Origin: Crotalaria pallida
Lineage: Eukaryota > Streptophyta > Magnoliopsida > Fabales > Fabaceae
DNA: 64,000 nucleotides
Reading direction: 5' to 3'
NCBI GenBank assembly: GCA_037953625.1
Contig: CM075654.1
Location: 49,607,001-49,671,000, forward strand
Of this stretch, positions 21,181 through 33,900 are shown in pieces (within the stretch, counting starts at the first letter, position 1; every line of letters begins with the position of its first letter). The translations under genes were made by a program, and so were the position numbers. The notes under the pieces are model-generated. The model saw only the letters and a list, made by a program, of their open reading frames with translations. It was not told the DNA's origin and ran no database searches.

Positions 21181-23383
21181 GAAAATCATAATAATTTGCA
21201 AAAGTTAAAGTTAAAAAATAAAAATAAGAATTTCAATATGAAAGTCTTACAAAATATAAGGTATACTATGGAAGTATTCAAGTTACTCTTGAGCATGTTT
21301 CAAAAATATATTTTCAGATATGTGCATTTCCAAGTAATAAGAATGGATAAAAATGCATATGATTCATATAAGTTAATAAATCTCAATTTTTCATGACGTA
21401 AAGATAATATAAATTAATTTAAAGTTTCCTATTTTAATCATATTTGAGTTCCATACTTTCTCCCAGGTATGAATCTTTCAAAACCAGATAATAACATATT
21501 TATAATAGAATCAAGTGAAACTTGAGCCAAAACCTACATCATCAAAAAAATCAAGTCCATGTAAAAAAAATCCCAAAGTGAAAAACATTTTCCTTCTGCC
21601 ATTATAATGGATAACACAATTGAGTAATAATTGACGAAGAGCATTAAAATTAAGTGAATGAAACAAATACCAATACTTCAATCCCAAAGTGTTTATTTTA
21701 TTATATATGTTTTTTTTATAAGCATATTTTATTATAAATGTTCATCACAACATTTTCAAAACTATCACAATTTAACATATTTTATGATGGTTTCATTGAA
21801 TTGAATACTCAAACCCCTCAACAAGTCCATCAGATTGAAGGCAATGATTTAAATAATAGTATGTATGTTGTTTAAAAATTCTCTACCCGATTGCATTTGA
21901 TTGTTGTATCAAATTGCATGTGTACAAACTAGATAAAATTATATAGGATACCTATAAACAAGAATGAAACACTGAAATATATTTGTCGGTATTGAAGTCC
22001 AAAAAATCAATATAAAAGTATCAAAACATGTTTTCATTAAAAGGATATACATACCCAACAACCTGCACTTTGATGGATATAGGACAAAGGGTGCGTGAAC
22101 TCATCATCATATGTTGGGCTGCCTATTGGAAACAATATTTAAGTAACCACGAAATGAATTTAAAAAAGCGATGAGAAAGTGTAGATACAAAGGAATTGTT
22201 GCAATTATCCATCTTAATACAGATTTCTTATCCCAAAAACATTGATCAATCCTTCATCTTACTGTACCATGCATGTAACATCATAAATTTTTCCCAACCT
22301 TAGTAATAGTAGTAAATATGGAATTTTATTTATTACTTCGTCTAATCGAAGCCTGATACTGAAATTATGACTGTATCATCATTTTTGAAATTTAATTACA
22401 CTCAATTCAGTTACTATATGTCATTTTACAAAAATGTTAGTTACTTTGAAATGATGGAAGAAACGATTTAATACAAAATTCCATTAAATGAAGTTAATTT
22501 TTTTCTAAAATAGTAAATGCTCTAGCAGGAAAGTTCCAAAGCCATAGGTAAACTTTAGTTCATTAAAAGAAACTTCTTTTCATTACTTGAATTTTCAAAC
22601 AATTAAGATTTTCAAACTTCATTTTCCTTTGTTGAGTTCAGAATTAAAACTCTACATGTAGTGTTATAATCTTCATTTTATTCTCTCTGTGTTATAATCT
22701 TCATTTATTCTCTAAAAACTCTGTTCACTTGGTAATCCAACACTTGTAAAATCAACTTCTAAGATAACTTCTCTTCCCACTTCTAATTTACTTTCAACAA
22801 GGGCTTCATTAACCACCATATCCATAACATGAACTTTGAGTAACTTTAAGGACTTAATTAAAGCTTTTGCTTTGGGTATTTGTACTACTTGTATTAGAGT
22901 ATATTTCTCTTAAACGATATGCAAAACTTATGTTCTCTTCTCATTTTGTTCTTTCGTTTAAGTAAAGATAGTAATGGCCTTTTTAGAATTTTTTTTATAA
23001 GCAAAATTTTTTTATCTTTTCTTTTAATGGGGGAGGGGAAGAAAGTATCATCACCAAGATTTGAATATGGGTTCCAACACATTATATCTCGCAGCTCTAC
23101 TAAGTAAACTGGCTCTTGGAGACTAAAATGATAATTCTGACTACATCATCGAAATAGCTTTATCATGATGTTATTCGAATATTTATAATTGTTGGTGAAA
23201 GTTCATCCTGTCCAAAAATATGTTCTTGTAATAAATAGGGTCTATGATGAACCAAATAGCTATTTATTTCATGCCAGAACAGGTTATAAGGTTTAACTAT
23301 TTAACTAATGAATATTGCTCTTTTCCTTAGCTTTAAAATGATAACACAAGAATATAATTTTTCGATTTACGACTAAGTCAATA
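21181..23383. other. AT-rich intergenic region, no gene seen
   Basis: Short frames only, including overlapping 62-codon frames on both strands at 22894-23107, without recognisable similarity. No repeat boundary is supported. Confidence 0.55.
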
Positions 23384-26300
23384 TGTAACACCCTCGCATT
23401 TAATTAGTTAAGTAAAGGTTTGTTAAAAACGGTACTTGAAAATTTCGACGAAAATCCGACAGAGTTTCCTCTGTTTTTCGGACTTTCCCAAATTTCCTGC
23501 TTGTACCTGTTCAGACGAGAGGAATTTTAAAGCATAAAACATAATAATATTACAACCAGGTTAAACCTAACGCCCGATTAATACAAGTTTCAGGGCATAC
23601 ACTAACACATATTTTAATTTGCAAAATAACATTTATAATATAAACTATGGTCCGCTCATGACAACATTACACTCCACCACTACTCTGCTTGGCTATGACT
23701 CGTGTAACCTCCTTCTGTACCTATAATAAAAATAGCAAGTAGGGTAGCATTACACAGAACTTAGGAAAATAGTGTCTAAATAAGCATAGAAATAAACTAA
23801 GCACAACCATTGAGCAAACCACATTCATAATTCATAAACATACATTCAACTATCTTATTTTCCATAAGTTTCCTTGTTTATTTCAATTTCATTCCATTAA
23901 TCCTTATCCTTTCTAATTCTCTTTATCATGTACGTCTTCCCAGTTCAGGGATACCTAGTACATTAGCCTTTTACCATGTACGTCTTCCCAATTAAGGAAT
24001 ACCTGGTACATTACCCTTTTCCCTGTACGTCTTCTCAATTAAGAGGTACCTGGTACAGTTCTATTCACGTTGTATGTCTCCTCAATTAAGAGGTACTGGT
24101 ACAACCAGTCCTATCTACAGTGCATGTCTCCTCAATTAAGAGGTACCTGATACAACTTTTCCTTTTTATGGTGCATGTCTCATCAATTAAGAGGTACCTA
24201 ATACAACTGTTCCTCTTTATGGTGCATGTCTCCTCAATTAAGAGGTACCTGATACAACCGTTCCTATTTACTGTGCATGTCTCCTCAATTAAGAGGTATT
24301 TGATACAACTGTTTCATTTCTTCCTCCTTAGTAGTCTATTCCTTTTTTTCTTTGTTTTACTTATTCTCTTATCCAATTTACTGTTTTCTAACCAATTCTA
24401 TTTCTTCTGCACGTCTTCCCAATTAAGGGATACCTGGTGCAGAAATGCTCTATGGTTCTTATCTTATCTTCTTATATTTATTCTTCCCGCTTTCCTAAGT
24501 CATTATATTTCCTTTCCATTTATACTCGTCCCAGTTCTATTCTTAACTCTTCTTACACACTTACTCATATATTCTTTATTCCCCGTTAATTCTTACTCTT
24601 ATTTTCTTATTACTTATTAACTGTTGTTACTTTTCTTTCCACTTCATAGTTAATTGCTTACCAATTACTCCTATTGTTTCTAAACTATATATTTAACTAG
24701 TCCATTATCCAATTCATATTATTACCGCTCTCTAGTTTTCCTTGTATCTTTCTATTAGTAGCTTAACATTCCTATTCATACATAAATTCTTTATTCTAAT
24801 CCCTATTAATCCTAACTTCTTCCAATTTACCTTGGTTTGTTCGTTTATGTTTAAGTATTTTTAACTAATCTTCACTTAGGTCTATTTTCTGTTTAACTTC
24901 TTTCATGCCTTAAGTTACTTTAACTAGCCTTAACCAACCCCAATGTACTTAGGTCCCTCATTCTAGCCTCAATTAACTTATACCTTACAGTGAACAATTA
25001 ACTAACTTCCTACTTTTCTATTATCCATTTAGTGTCCATTTTCAACTATCCTAAGGTTCGTCTCTAGTATATTTATGTATGTCCTTAACTATTTGTCTGT
25101 TCCAATTTATCTATCTATCTTCACTAGTTCCTTAACTCATTCCTTAAGTATCTCTAACTTACTTCTTAAATACTCCTTGGCACAATAATAATCCTATTTC
25201 TCTTATTATCGTTAGATCAAGTTTTCATCTATACCTTTTCCTTAGTCTTATTGCTACCCCTAGCATACCTAGTGATTCACTAACAACTTCATATTACAAA
25301 TTATTTAATAATATCAATAAAACACAATTCAATCACATAACATTTCAATTACATCATAATTCAGACACATAATATCATAGCTATATTCATTATATTCAAC
25401 ACAATAGTGGCTTCTATCACCCAAACACTAAAACACCTCATTTCTAGTCAAACACAATATCCTACCGTTTATCACTATCTATTTTTAACTACACTTAGCT
25501 ACCCCTATACTCTACTTAGAATCTACTTCCTAAGCAAAGGTAACACAACCTCCTTACCTTTAGATTCTTTAACTCTTAGCTTTTTCGTATGCTGCTGCTC
25601 GAACATGTCGTGGCCCATTACTATCGCTTACGCTGGTCCTAAAACTCCTTTGTCGTCTAATCATATTACATAAATTAAATAACAATCAATTTAATGCGCC
25701 AAGGCCTACTCAAACATGATAGAAAAACAACCACGCAAACGCTTTTATTTAAACTAAATCAATATAGCCATTATTGGATTAACGGTTTGATTCAATACGT
25801 TATAAAAATATATTTCTCCTTATACGTGAAGTAAACTAACAAAATTAAAAAGGGTTCATTTGATGTTCTCACAGACATATTTTAAAATCAGTTATTAAGC
25901 TCATATCAACGTGAAAACACGTCAAAATCATATTTAAAACAAATGCTTTCAAACTTTACTTAATAGGGGATTTAGCTACGGAATTCAAAATAAACTACTT
26001 CGAATATCCAAAACTGATAAGTATCAATATATCATATTTTGTTAGGTTATCAAATCAAAAGATTGTTTGAACGTAATTCATAAACCCCAACTAAATGGAA
26101 ATTAAACTTAGAACCATTGCGTTCTCAATAAAATAGTACGATTCTTTATAAAAAAAAACACCTTAACTTTCAGAACTAATATAATCTATCAAAACAAACC
26201 AAAATCACATAACTTTGATAATAACTCACAAAATCAAATGCTAATGTTACTTGACGCTATTAATTCCAAATTAAAAGGAAATGCCCTCGATCCAAAATAA

Positions 26301-27730
26301 GTCAAAATCACATTTCTAACGTTCAGGTAATTACACTTCCTTTCAATTCGAAATTAAAGTTCAAGCCTTTAACCCGAATTAACGTATGGTTCCTAATTAA
26401 CTGGTGTATTGTTTAGTTCAGGGACAATTCAACCTCACTAAACAACAACTCGTTACTTAGGGACCTAACACCTTTAACAAAATACTTCTAAAACAATTCA
26501 TTTGACATAACGTTTAATTCGATGTTATAAAAAATCAAAGTAATCAATTAAAAATCGTTATCAATAACGGTATAATTATAAACCAATACTAAATCACAAT
26601 ATCACTTATTTTTCCAAAATAATATAACACTAAATCATTATTATCAATACTAATACCATTAGTATTATCAAATTATTATTAAAACATAACTCAAAGCAAA
26701 TAAAAAGGTAATAAGGATTTATCCTCAAATCTGATTTTTGAAGCAACATCGATAACAGCAAGGATGGTTCGGTCCTAGCTCCTTCAACGGTCACGGGTAC
26801 GACGGTACCGGCGTCGATTCACAACAAGCATAGAACCACCCCCAGGGCTTCGATCCCGGTGACGTCGGTGCAAGCGGTTAGGGGCAACAGCTCCTTCAAC
26901 GCACCCCAGCAGCTCCTGTGGCGGCGGTGACAAACGGTGATGCAAGGACCAGTGGCGGCAGCAACAACGACTAACAGGGGAGGCGGTAGTTCGCGACCCC
27001 AAGGAGAAACGAGCTGGCGGGAGCGCGACTGAGGAGCAACAAAGACCGTGAGTGGAGGCGGCGCGGGTTCGGCGATAGTGGCGATCTTCTTGGGTGGCTC
27101 GTGGTTGGATTCGCGATTTGCATCCCCACCGAGAAAGAAGGAGAACTCACGATGGAGGAAAGGGAAAAGCGTGCGATGGTGGAAGCCAAGAGAGAGAGAG
27201 CAACAAGGAATAAAGAGAGAGGCTAAGGGCGGTGGTGATGGTGGCTTGAGTTGCGGCGGCACTGGTGGCATCGAGAGAGAGAGAAAAAAAAAAGGAGAGA
27301 GAGCGCATGGGTGGGGGGGCAGCGCTCGAAGAGAGAAAGGAAATGGAGATTTAGGGTTTCTTTTTCCTCAACTAAACAGCACACACGTACACTTAATTAC
27401 TTTTATTTTTATTTATTTAAAATAAATACTAATACAAGTTAAATATTAAATAAATAAGTATAGAAAACCATAAGGTTTGAAGCTTAGAATTATTAAAATA
27501 CTTCAATATGGACTATATCAAAATCAAAGTAAAGTATAGAAAGTGTAATTATTAAATGGGGTAATTGTTTTAAATGAATTTACTTTAAAATATATAAATA
27601 AATATACTTTCGTAAATAACATAATGCATTTTTATGAAAATACACAACACCTAAATAATTGATTTCCAGAAACAATTATTTAATTCAATAAAACTTATAA
27701 TTTATAATGTTAAGAAATCAGTATGTTACA
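23384..27730 (-). mobile_element. Solo LTR D1 (Ty3/gypsy type), reversed
   Basis: On the minus strand it starts TGTAACATACTG at 27730 and ends GCGAGGGTGTTACA at 23384 (4347 bp). A GC-rich leader with AAACCCTAAATC and CT repeats lies at 26760-27360, and a hairpin repeat array at 23928-24444. A TTATTATAG acceptor-like site follows near 23718, the order seen in B1 and B2. The expected donor is mutated (GAGGATAAATCC; the D2 fragment has GGTAAATC). Flanks CAATA and AGATA do not form a clear duplication. No MARYL-type frame survives. Confidence 0.72.
23928..24444 (-). repeat. Tandem hairpin repeat array in LTR D1
   Basis: About nine units with a common middle such as GTCT-CTCAATTAAGAGGTACC. The outer stems vary but pair in several units: ATGTAC/GTACAT (23928-23963 and 23976-24011), CTGTAC/GTACAG (24023-24058), GTTGTAT/GTACAAC with one wobble (24069-24105) and TTCTGCAC/GTGCAGAA (24405-24444). 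Middle units (24120-24310) have TGCAT/ATACA with one mismatch. A plus-strand frame crossing the array is only a translation of the repeat. Confidence 0.8.
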
Positions 27731-28297
27731 AGATATGCCAAATCACTTAGGATTGTCCTAGCAGTCTCATCAATATTTTCAAATTTGGTGATTTGTGACT
27801 GTTATTAAAATAGTAAAATAAATTAAATAATCACAATACCATAATATATAAAGAAAAATTAAAAAATACTTATCATAATAAAATTTGATTGTGGCGTGCA
27901 CAAGTACTCTGGGTTTAAGAGTATTTGTCACCACTAGTGAATCACTTGGTGTAGAAAGCCTCATATTGGCTCATACCCTCCAGGATACATTTGTCACTTC
28001 TCTTCAACTCTACACTTAACTAATGATGTCTCAGGAAACAATTTGTTTTAATTGCTCTTGGGAACACAAAAATAAAGACAAAAAATAATTTTGCTTAAAG
28101 ATGAAAATATCACTGAAAAATGTTAGACCTATTGTCTACTTCCCAACATAACATTACTTGCCACTTTTGTTAAATTACGTATTTGGTCTCTTACCTTATT
28201 TTTTAATTTCAAATTGGTCTTTTACATTTTTCTGTTAACATATTGGTCCCTCATGTTTCTTTTTGAAAAACAATTTGTAATATTACAGTGATACAAA
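27731..28297. other. Intergenic spacer with MITE-like sequence
   Basis: Non-coding. The GGTCTCTTACCTTATTTTTT and TTGGTCCCTCATGTTTC blocks at 28180-28260 resemble MITE arms. No gene is seen. Confidence 0.5.
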
Positions 28298-30565
28298 GCC
28301 GGGTGCATGACAGCACCCAGTGCAGAGCAAAACCGTTCCATTCTTTGAGAAGTTTTGCTCTGCACCTGTGGGGAAGTAAGTGCACAGGTGCACTTGTTGA
28401 GCTGACCTACTATTACAGGTAACTAAGTTTTTGTTGGTGGTATGGGCCTTTGGCCCGTTTTTGCTTTGGGAACCCCTTCCTTCTTCGAAGAACAAGTCCA
28501 GCCGCCGCACCACCCATGGAAGAACGAGGCGGCGGTGCCACACCAGGAGAAGCGAAGGCCTGTACCGGTGCGGAGGGACGTGCGAAGGCGCAGCAGAGAT
28601 GATGGTGGTTCGGGTCGACGGTGGTGGCTCACGTACCGCCGCCACCGGGTTCGTAGTCCCCATAATCGATTCTTCCATGCGTTGCCACCGTGACTGGGAT
28701 CGAACCGAAGACAGAGAGCGAAGTGCTCGCAGATAGTGATGGCGTGACGGCGAGGTGATTACGATGAAGAAAGCATCAATCTACAGATACACAAGGGTCT
28801 GATTACGATGAAGTTGAGATATTACTCCGACGCTGTCCACGGCGCCGATCACAATTATTACTCTGGCGGCGCCGATCACAGAGCAGCTCAAGGAAACAAC
28901 GGCGACGCCGATTATTACTCTGACGCTGTCCACGGCGGCCGTGAACGACGGTGTATATACACCAGGTGACCGGTTCCACCTTTACCCGGTAAACATTTCC
29001 AGCCATTGATCAAAAGTGACACCAAATCAATGGCCACAAAGCCGGGTGCATGACAGCACCCAGTGCAGAGCAAAACCGTTCCATTCTTTGAGAAGTTTTG
29101 CTCTGCACATGTGGGGAAGCAAGTGCACAGGTGCACTTGTTGAGCTGACCTACTATTACAGGTAACTAAGTTTTTGTTGGTGGTATGAGCCTTTGGCCCG
29201 TTTTTGCTTTGGGAACCCCTTCCTTCTTCGAAGAACAAGTCCAGCCGCCGCACCACCCATGGAAGAACGAGGCGGCGGTGCCACACCAGGAGAAGCGAAG
29301 GCCTGTACCGGTGTGGAGGGACGTGCGAAGGCGCAGCAGAGATGATGGTGGTTCGGGTCGACGGTGGTGGCTCACGTACCGCCGCCACCGGGATCGTAGT
29401 CCCCATAATCGATTCTTCCATGCGTTGCCACCGTGATTGGGATCGAACCGAAGACAGAGAGCGAAGTGCTCGCAGACAGTGATGGCGTGACGGCGAGGTG
29501 ATTACGATGAAGAAAGCATCAATCTACAGATACACAAGGGTCTGATTACGATGAAGTTGAGATATTACTCCGACGCTGTCCACGGCGCCGATCACAATTA
29601 TTACTCCGGCGGCGCCCATCACAGAGCAGCTCAAGGAAACAACGGCGACGCCGATTATTACTCTGACGCTGTCCACGGCGGCCGTGAACGACGGTGTATA
29701 TACACCAGGTGACCGGTTCCACCTTTACCCGGTAAACATTTCCAACCATTGATCAAAAGTGACACCAAATCAATGGCCACAAAGCCGGGTGCATGACAAC
29801 ACCCAGTGCAGAGCAAAACCGTTCCATTCTTTGAGAAGTTTTGCTCTGCACCTGTGGGGAAGCAAGTGCACAGGTGCACTTGTTGAGCTGACCTACTATT
29901 ACAGGTAACTAAGTTTTTGTTGGTGGTATGGGCCTTTGGCCCGTTTTTGCTTTGGGAACCCCTTCCTTCTTCGAAGAACAAGTCCAGCCGCCGCACCACC
30001 CATGGAAGAACGAGGCGACGGTGCCACACCAGGAGAAGCGAAGGCCTGTACCGGTGCGGAGGGACGTGCGAAGGCGCAGCAGAGATGATGGTGGTTCGGG
30101 TCGACGGTGGTGGCTAACGTACCGCCGCCACCGGGATCGTAGTCCCCATAATCGATTCTTCCATGCGTTGCCACCGTGACTGGGATCGAACCGAAGACAA
30201 AGAGCGAAGTGCTCGCAGATAGTGATGGCGTGACGGCGAGGTGATTACGATGAAGAAAGCATCAATCTACAGATACACAAGGGTCTGATTACGATGAAGT
30301 TGAGATATTACTCCGACGCTGTCCACGGCGTCGATCACAATTATTACTCCGGCGGCGCCGATCACAGAGCAGCTCAAGGAAACAACGGCGACGCCGATTA
30401 TTACTCTGACGCTGTCCACGGCGGCCGTGAACGACGGTGTATATACACCAAGTGACCGGTTCCACCTTTACCCGGTAAACATTTCCAGCCATTGATCAAA
30501 AGTGACACCAAATCAATGGCCACAAAGCCAGGTGCATGACAGCACCCAGTGCAGAGCAAAACCGT
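28298..30565 (+). repeat. 743-bp tandem repeat, 3 full units plus partial fourth
   Basis: The anchor GCCGGGTGCATGAC (GCCAGGTGCATGAC in the last) recurs at 28298, 29041, 29784 and 30527, exactly 743 bp apart. Units are nearly identical. Each unit starts with hairpins: GGGTGC/GCACCC, TGCAGAGCAAAAC/GTTTTGCTCTGCA and, in most units, AAGTGCAC-AG-GTGCACTT. A GC-rich block follows, ending in a 53-codon frame (for example 28808-28969) with internal YYSDAVHG repeats. The array is followed by a LINE-like 3' end, so it may be a promoter-monomer array of a deleted LINE. That is inference. Confidence 0.85.
28808..28969 (+). CDS. Small frame in 743-bp unit 1 with YYSDAVHG repeats
   Basis: 53 codons from ATG to TGA, with the motif YYSDAVHG at both ends and the related YYSGGADH between them. 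It is repeated in units 2 and 3 at +743 and +1486 (29551 and 30294). It is too short and repetitive to assign; it might be the start of a former LINE ORF1 or of captured host sequence. Minus-strand frames of up to 168 codons in the same units are less convincing. Confidence 0.25.
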   Translation: MKLRYYSDAVHGADHNYYSGGADHRAAQGNNGDADYYSDAVHGGRERRCIYTR

Positions 30566-31433
30566 TCTCATTCTTTTGTTAAAAACCAGGAAACAATATT
30601 ATTAGGGTCTGGGGGCGTTTTATATATAGTAGTATCAGGCTGTTACCTTTGTGCTCTTTGTTTCTATTTATTTGGCTTTGTAAGGAAAATGCAGAATTTT
30701 TGGTCGACAAGCATTTGGTGCATATGGAGCTGACGGAATAATTATGTGTTCAGTAATGATTGCTGCTGAACATTGATTTTACTGCTATGATCTGAATTTG
30801 CTGTTGTTTTGAGTTTGAAGAACGTTTATTGCATCTGCTGTCTTGTTTTGTTCCATTTTGATTTGGGTGTGTTGGTGTTTGCTGTCTCCCTTTGTAATCA
30901 GCATCGGCGTTTATACAGGTGGAGTCTCTATTTGGGGTCTAAATGCTTGTATCGGTTTTTGTTGGAAGTCTCACATCGCCTGCCTCATATTATGCGGCAT
31001 GGTTTAAATACCTGTTGGGCTACTCCTCTCATTGCCAATTGGTTTTGAGATGGAACCTTAACATGGTATCAGAGCTAGAGCCCAACTTCTTTCCGGTTGT
31101 TATGGGCCAAAAGTTGCCCTTTGTTATGGGTCAATAGATACCCTTTGCCTGGTCCGGCAGGCTTCGTTGGAGGGGGCGTGTTGGAAGTCTCACATCGCCT
31201 GCCTCATATTATGCGGCATGGTTTAAATACCTGTTGGGCTACTCCTCTCATTGCCAATTGGTTTTGAGATGGAACCTTAACAGTTTTTGCTGCTGTAAGG
31301 GGGTTTCAGGGGACTTTTTCTTTTATTTTTGCTGTTCTGCATTGCTCATATATTTTTGGCCTTGTGAGAGGTATATTTTATGCTTCTACGGTCTCTTTGA
31401 ATAAAATCTTTGTCTTATCAAAAAGAAAAAAAA
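30566..31433 (+). mobile_element. LINE-like 3' region with poly(A), interrupted by TRIM
   Basis: T/G-rich non-coding sequence typical of a plant LINE 3' UTR, ending in GAATAAAATCTTTGTCTTATC followed by an A-rich tail at about 31420-31433. No ORF2 remains between the 743-bp units and this tail, so the unit would be a heavily deleted or non-autonomous LINE. The TRIM at 30960-31282 inserted later. Confidence 0.5.
30960..31282 (+). mobile_element. TRIM retrotransposon, 104-bp LTRs, duplication GTTTT
   Basis: A miniature LTR element of 323 bp. The LTRs 30960-31063 and 31179-31282 both run from TGTTGGAAGTCTCACATCG to CCTTAACA and look identical or nearly so. The primer-binding site TGGTATCAGAGC (initiator tRNA-Met type) is at 31064-31075. 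A purine tract GGAGGGGGCG precedes the 3' LTR. GTTTT is duplicated at 30955-30959 and 31283-31287. It has no coding capacity. The LTR start resembles what I recall of Katydid-type TRIMs. Confidence 0.92.
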
Positions 31434-32440
31434 GTGTGAGTGGAACATATAAAACACATCGGTATCCTGGTTTTTTTTTTTTAAAATTAAAACCCTCCGT
31501 ACTTCTCTCAAAAGTCAGAGTTATTAATTGAATTAAACAATGGATATGAGTTATGAATTGTGATTGTTGATGAATTCATATGCAATTCATGGTATACATA
31601 TGTGTATATGATATTACTTGATTTATAACCTTTTATATGCTTGATTATTGTTAATTGTTATTGTTTATTGTCACATGATGATTATTGTTAATCATATGAG
31701 AATTATGATTATAATATTATCTTACTGATGATAACTAATTAAGAGGAGTGGAACTTATAACGAAAAAGTATCTTTTTTGGAAACACCATGTCTTGGAAAT
31801 GGTCATGAAACTTGTTTGATGTTGAGCAATAGAAAAGACTTCAATTTTTGAACTCTAGATGACCACACACTATTGAGGGATGTTGGTTACAGCAAGGCTG
31901 AGGCTAGATTTTATATAGTGAAATGTTATTTTGAACAAAGTTGGTGAAAAAATATTAGATCGAGTCTCATAAAAGCATTTTACTTAGAATTGAGACCATA
32001 ACAGCTCTAAATAAGAGGGTACAATGTTTATGTTCGAGATGATTTAGGTCGAATCGATCACAATTTTTAAAAAATAATTAAAAGACATTAACTGATTGCA
32101 TGACTTACAACTTTGAAGTAGTGGAGAGGGAAGAAATTTTTTATTAATATAGTGGATGACAATGACAATGAATGTTAAAAAACCCATAAAAATTTTCTAG
32201 TTAGGAAAGTGTCATAAGTGACCTAGGATTAAACCCCTGTACTTTCACCTGGAAAGAGTTGAGATTTTCAACTTTGTTTCTTTGATAACATTGTTGTCTT
32301 GGATGTGTCTGCGGTATATTATTTTCTGTAAAATAAAATTTTAAAATGAAAATTCGTGATATATTTCAACAATAAATATACCAACCAAGAAATATAGGCC
32401 CATGCCATAGAAGATGAAAGTACTGACAATGCCTTCAATG
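31434..32440. other. AT-rich intergenic region, no gene seen
   Basis: No coding potential or clear repeat boundary. Confidence 0.5.
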
Positions 32441-32620
32441 CAGTCACTATCCTTGAAGCACAATTTTATTTGCTACTACTTTCGTGGAATTTGGACCAAA
32501 TTTCGTCCTCAACAAACGGAATTCCAGATGCAGTCACTATCCTTGAAGCACAATTTTATTTGCTACTACTTTCGTGGAATTTGGACCAAATTTCTTCCTC
32601 AGCAAACGGAATTCCAGATT
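32441..32620. repeat. 90-bp direct tandem duplication
   Basis: Two units, 32441-32530 and 32531-32620, both beginning CAGTCACTATCCTTGAAGC and differing at a few bases. The unit includes the left edge of the segmental duplication (GGACCAAATTTC). Confidence 0.9.
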
Positions 32621-33076
32621 GTTGTTTAGCTAGTTTATCTGGAACAATTAAATTTGGAATTCTAGTATGCCTTGAGCATTAGGCGGTGGGTGTTTTAATT
32701 TGTTGAAGTCTCACGTGTGGTGTTCTTCAACAAGTAATACTCTATATATACTAAAGTTTTCCAATTAATATTAACAAAGCTAAAGCCTTAAGGGTTGCTA
32801 GCTTGTGTGTTTAGTGATTGAATTTGGGTCACATTTTGACCCTAATCAGTATTTTCCACGTCATTATTCGTTTGTCAATTAGTTACTTTTATTGAGATAT
32901 GTTGATGTGGTATTGCCATTTGTAACATGAGCAATTTAAGAATCTTTGGGGCATGGTTTATAAGCAAATTGAATAAAGGTTTTCGATTTTCAAGGCATGG
33001 ATGAATAAAGGTCAAAATAAAATTTTGGAATAAAAATAAAAAGATTTTCGATTTTCAATGTTCATAAAATTTTAAA

Positions 33077-33900
33077 GGCTTTTTTAATTTTTTGTCTCTA
33101 AAAGTTGACCGAGTATTAGTTTTTATATTTTTTATTTCACCGTTTTTTATTCTTAAAAGTTTAAATTTTTTGTTTTGGTCCCTGTTGTTATGGATTCACT
33201 CCTTTTTTTCAAGTAAAAGGTCCCTCAAAGTTGATCAAATCTTGGTTTTAGTCCCTTTTTCTCCTGGTCAAGGTCCTTAAAAGTTTGAAATTGTTGGTTT
33301 TGGTCTCTACTGTTAATAAAATACTAATTAACTTCTGACATTGCTACCATCTATCTGCATGATAATGAGTTGTTACCAATTTGGCAGATGACAGGTAAGA
33401 ACAGTAGACATGTAATAACAATATAGAATAAAACATGATTTCTATTATGTATTTGATTTATTATATAAACAAAAAAGGGCGAAAGACTTAAAAATATATA
33501 TAATATTTTAGTTCATCTCAAATATCACTTAGAAATATTTATGCAAGAATTGAATGTTATATATTTGCATGATGTCTATGAGTTTGTTTAAGTTATTGGA
33601 CTCGTATAAGTTGAGCAATCTTAGGGCAACTTGGTTAGAGTCCTGCTTGCCTTGTTGGGTTATCTATATCATCTATCAACGTGGCAACAACTCATTATTG
33701 TGCAGACACATGACATACTGATGTAGCAATCCATTAGCCATGTAAGCAATTAACGGTATTTTACTAACAGCAGTGACTAAAACAAAAAATCAGGGACCAA
33801 AACAAAAAAAAATTAAACTTCTAAGGATCAATTCAAATAAAAAATAGGGACTAAAATCAAAACTCGATCAACTTTCAGGGACCAAAAACTTAAATAAGTC
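33077..33900. mobile_element. Mutator-like MITE, 9-bp duplication
   Basis: 824 bp with inverted arms GGCTTTTTTAATTTTTTGTC and, at the right, AGGGACCAAAAACTTAAATA. It is flanked by AATTTTAAA (33068-33076) and AATCTTAAA (33901-33909). Copy A has the empty site near 4609. It is non-coding. Confidence 0.8.

Noticed and set aside
23928..24444. CRISPR-like repeat-spacer appearance
   Set aside because: The units are hairpin repeats within a plant LTR, with variable paired arms and no cas genes or unique spacers.
24120..24620. 166-codon plus-strand frame
   Set aside because: It is a translation of the hairpin repeat array (repeated VSSIKRYLIQLF) followed by low-complexity sequence, and lies antisense to the LTR.
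26784..27425. Frames of up to 150 codons on both strands
   Set aside because: Low-complexity GC-rich LTR leader with GA repeats; no conserved protein between D1 and D2.
23379..27735. Target-site duplication for LTR D1
   Set aside because: The flanks CAATA and AGATA match at only three of five bases, so insertion boundaries rest on the LTR termini alone.
28915..29421. 168-codon minus-strand frame in the 743-bp units
   Set aside because: No recognisable domain, passes through the hairpins, and length varies between near-identical units.
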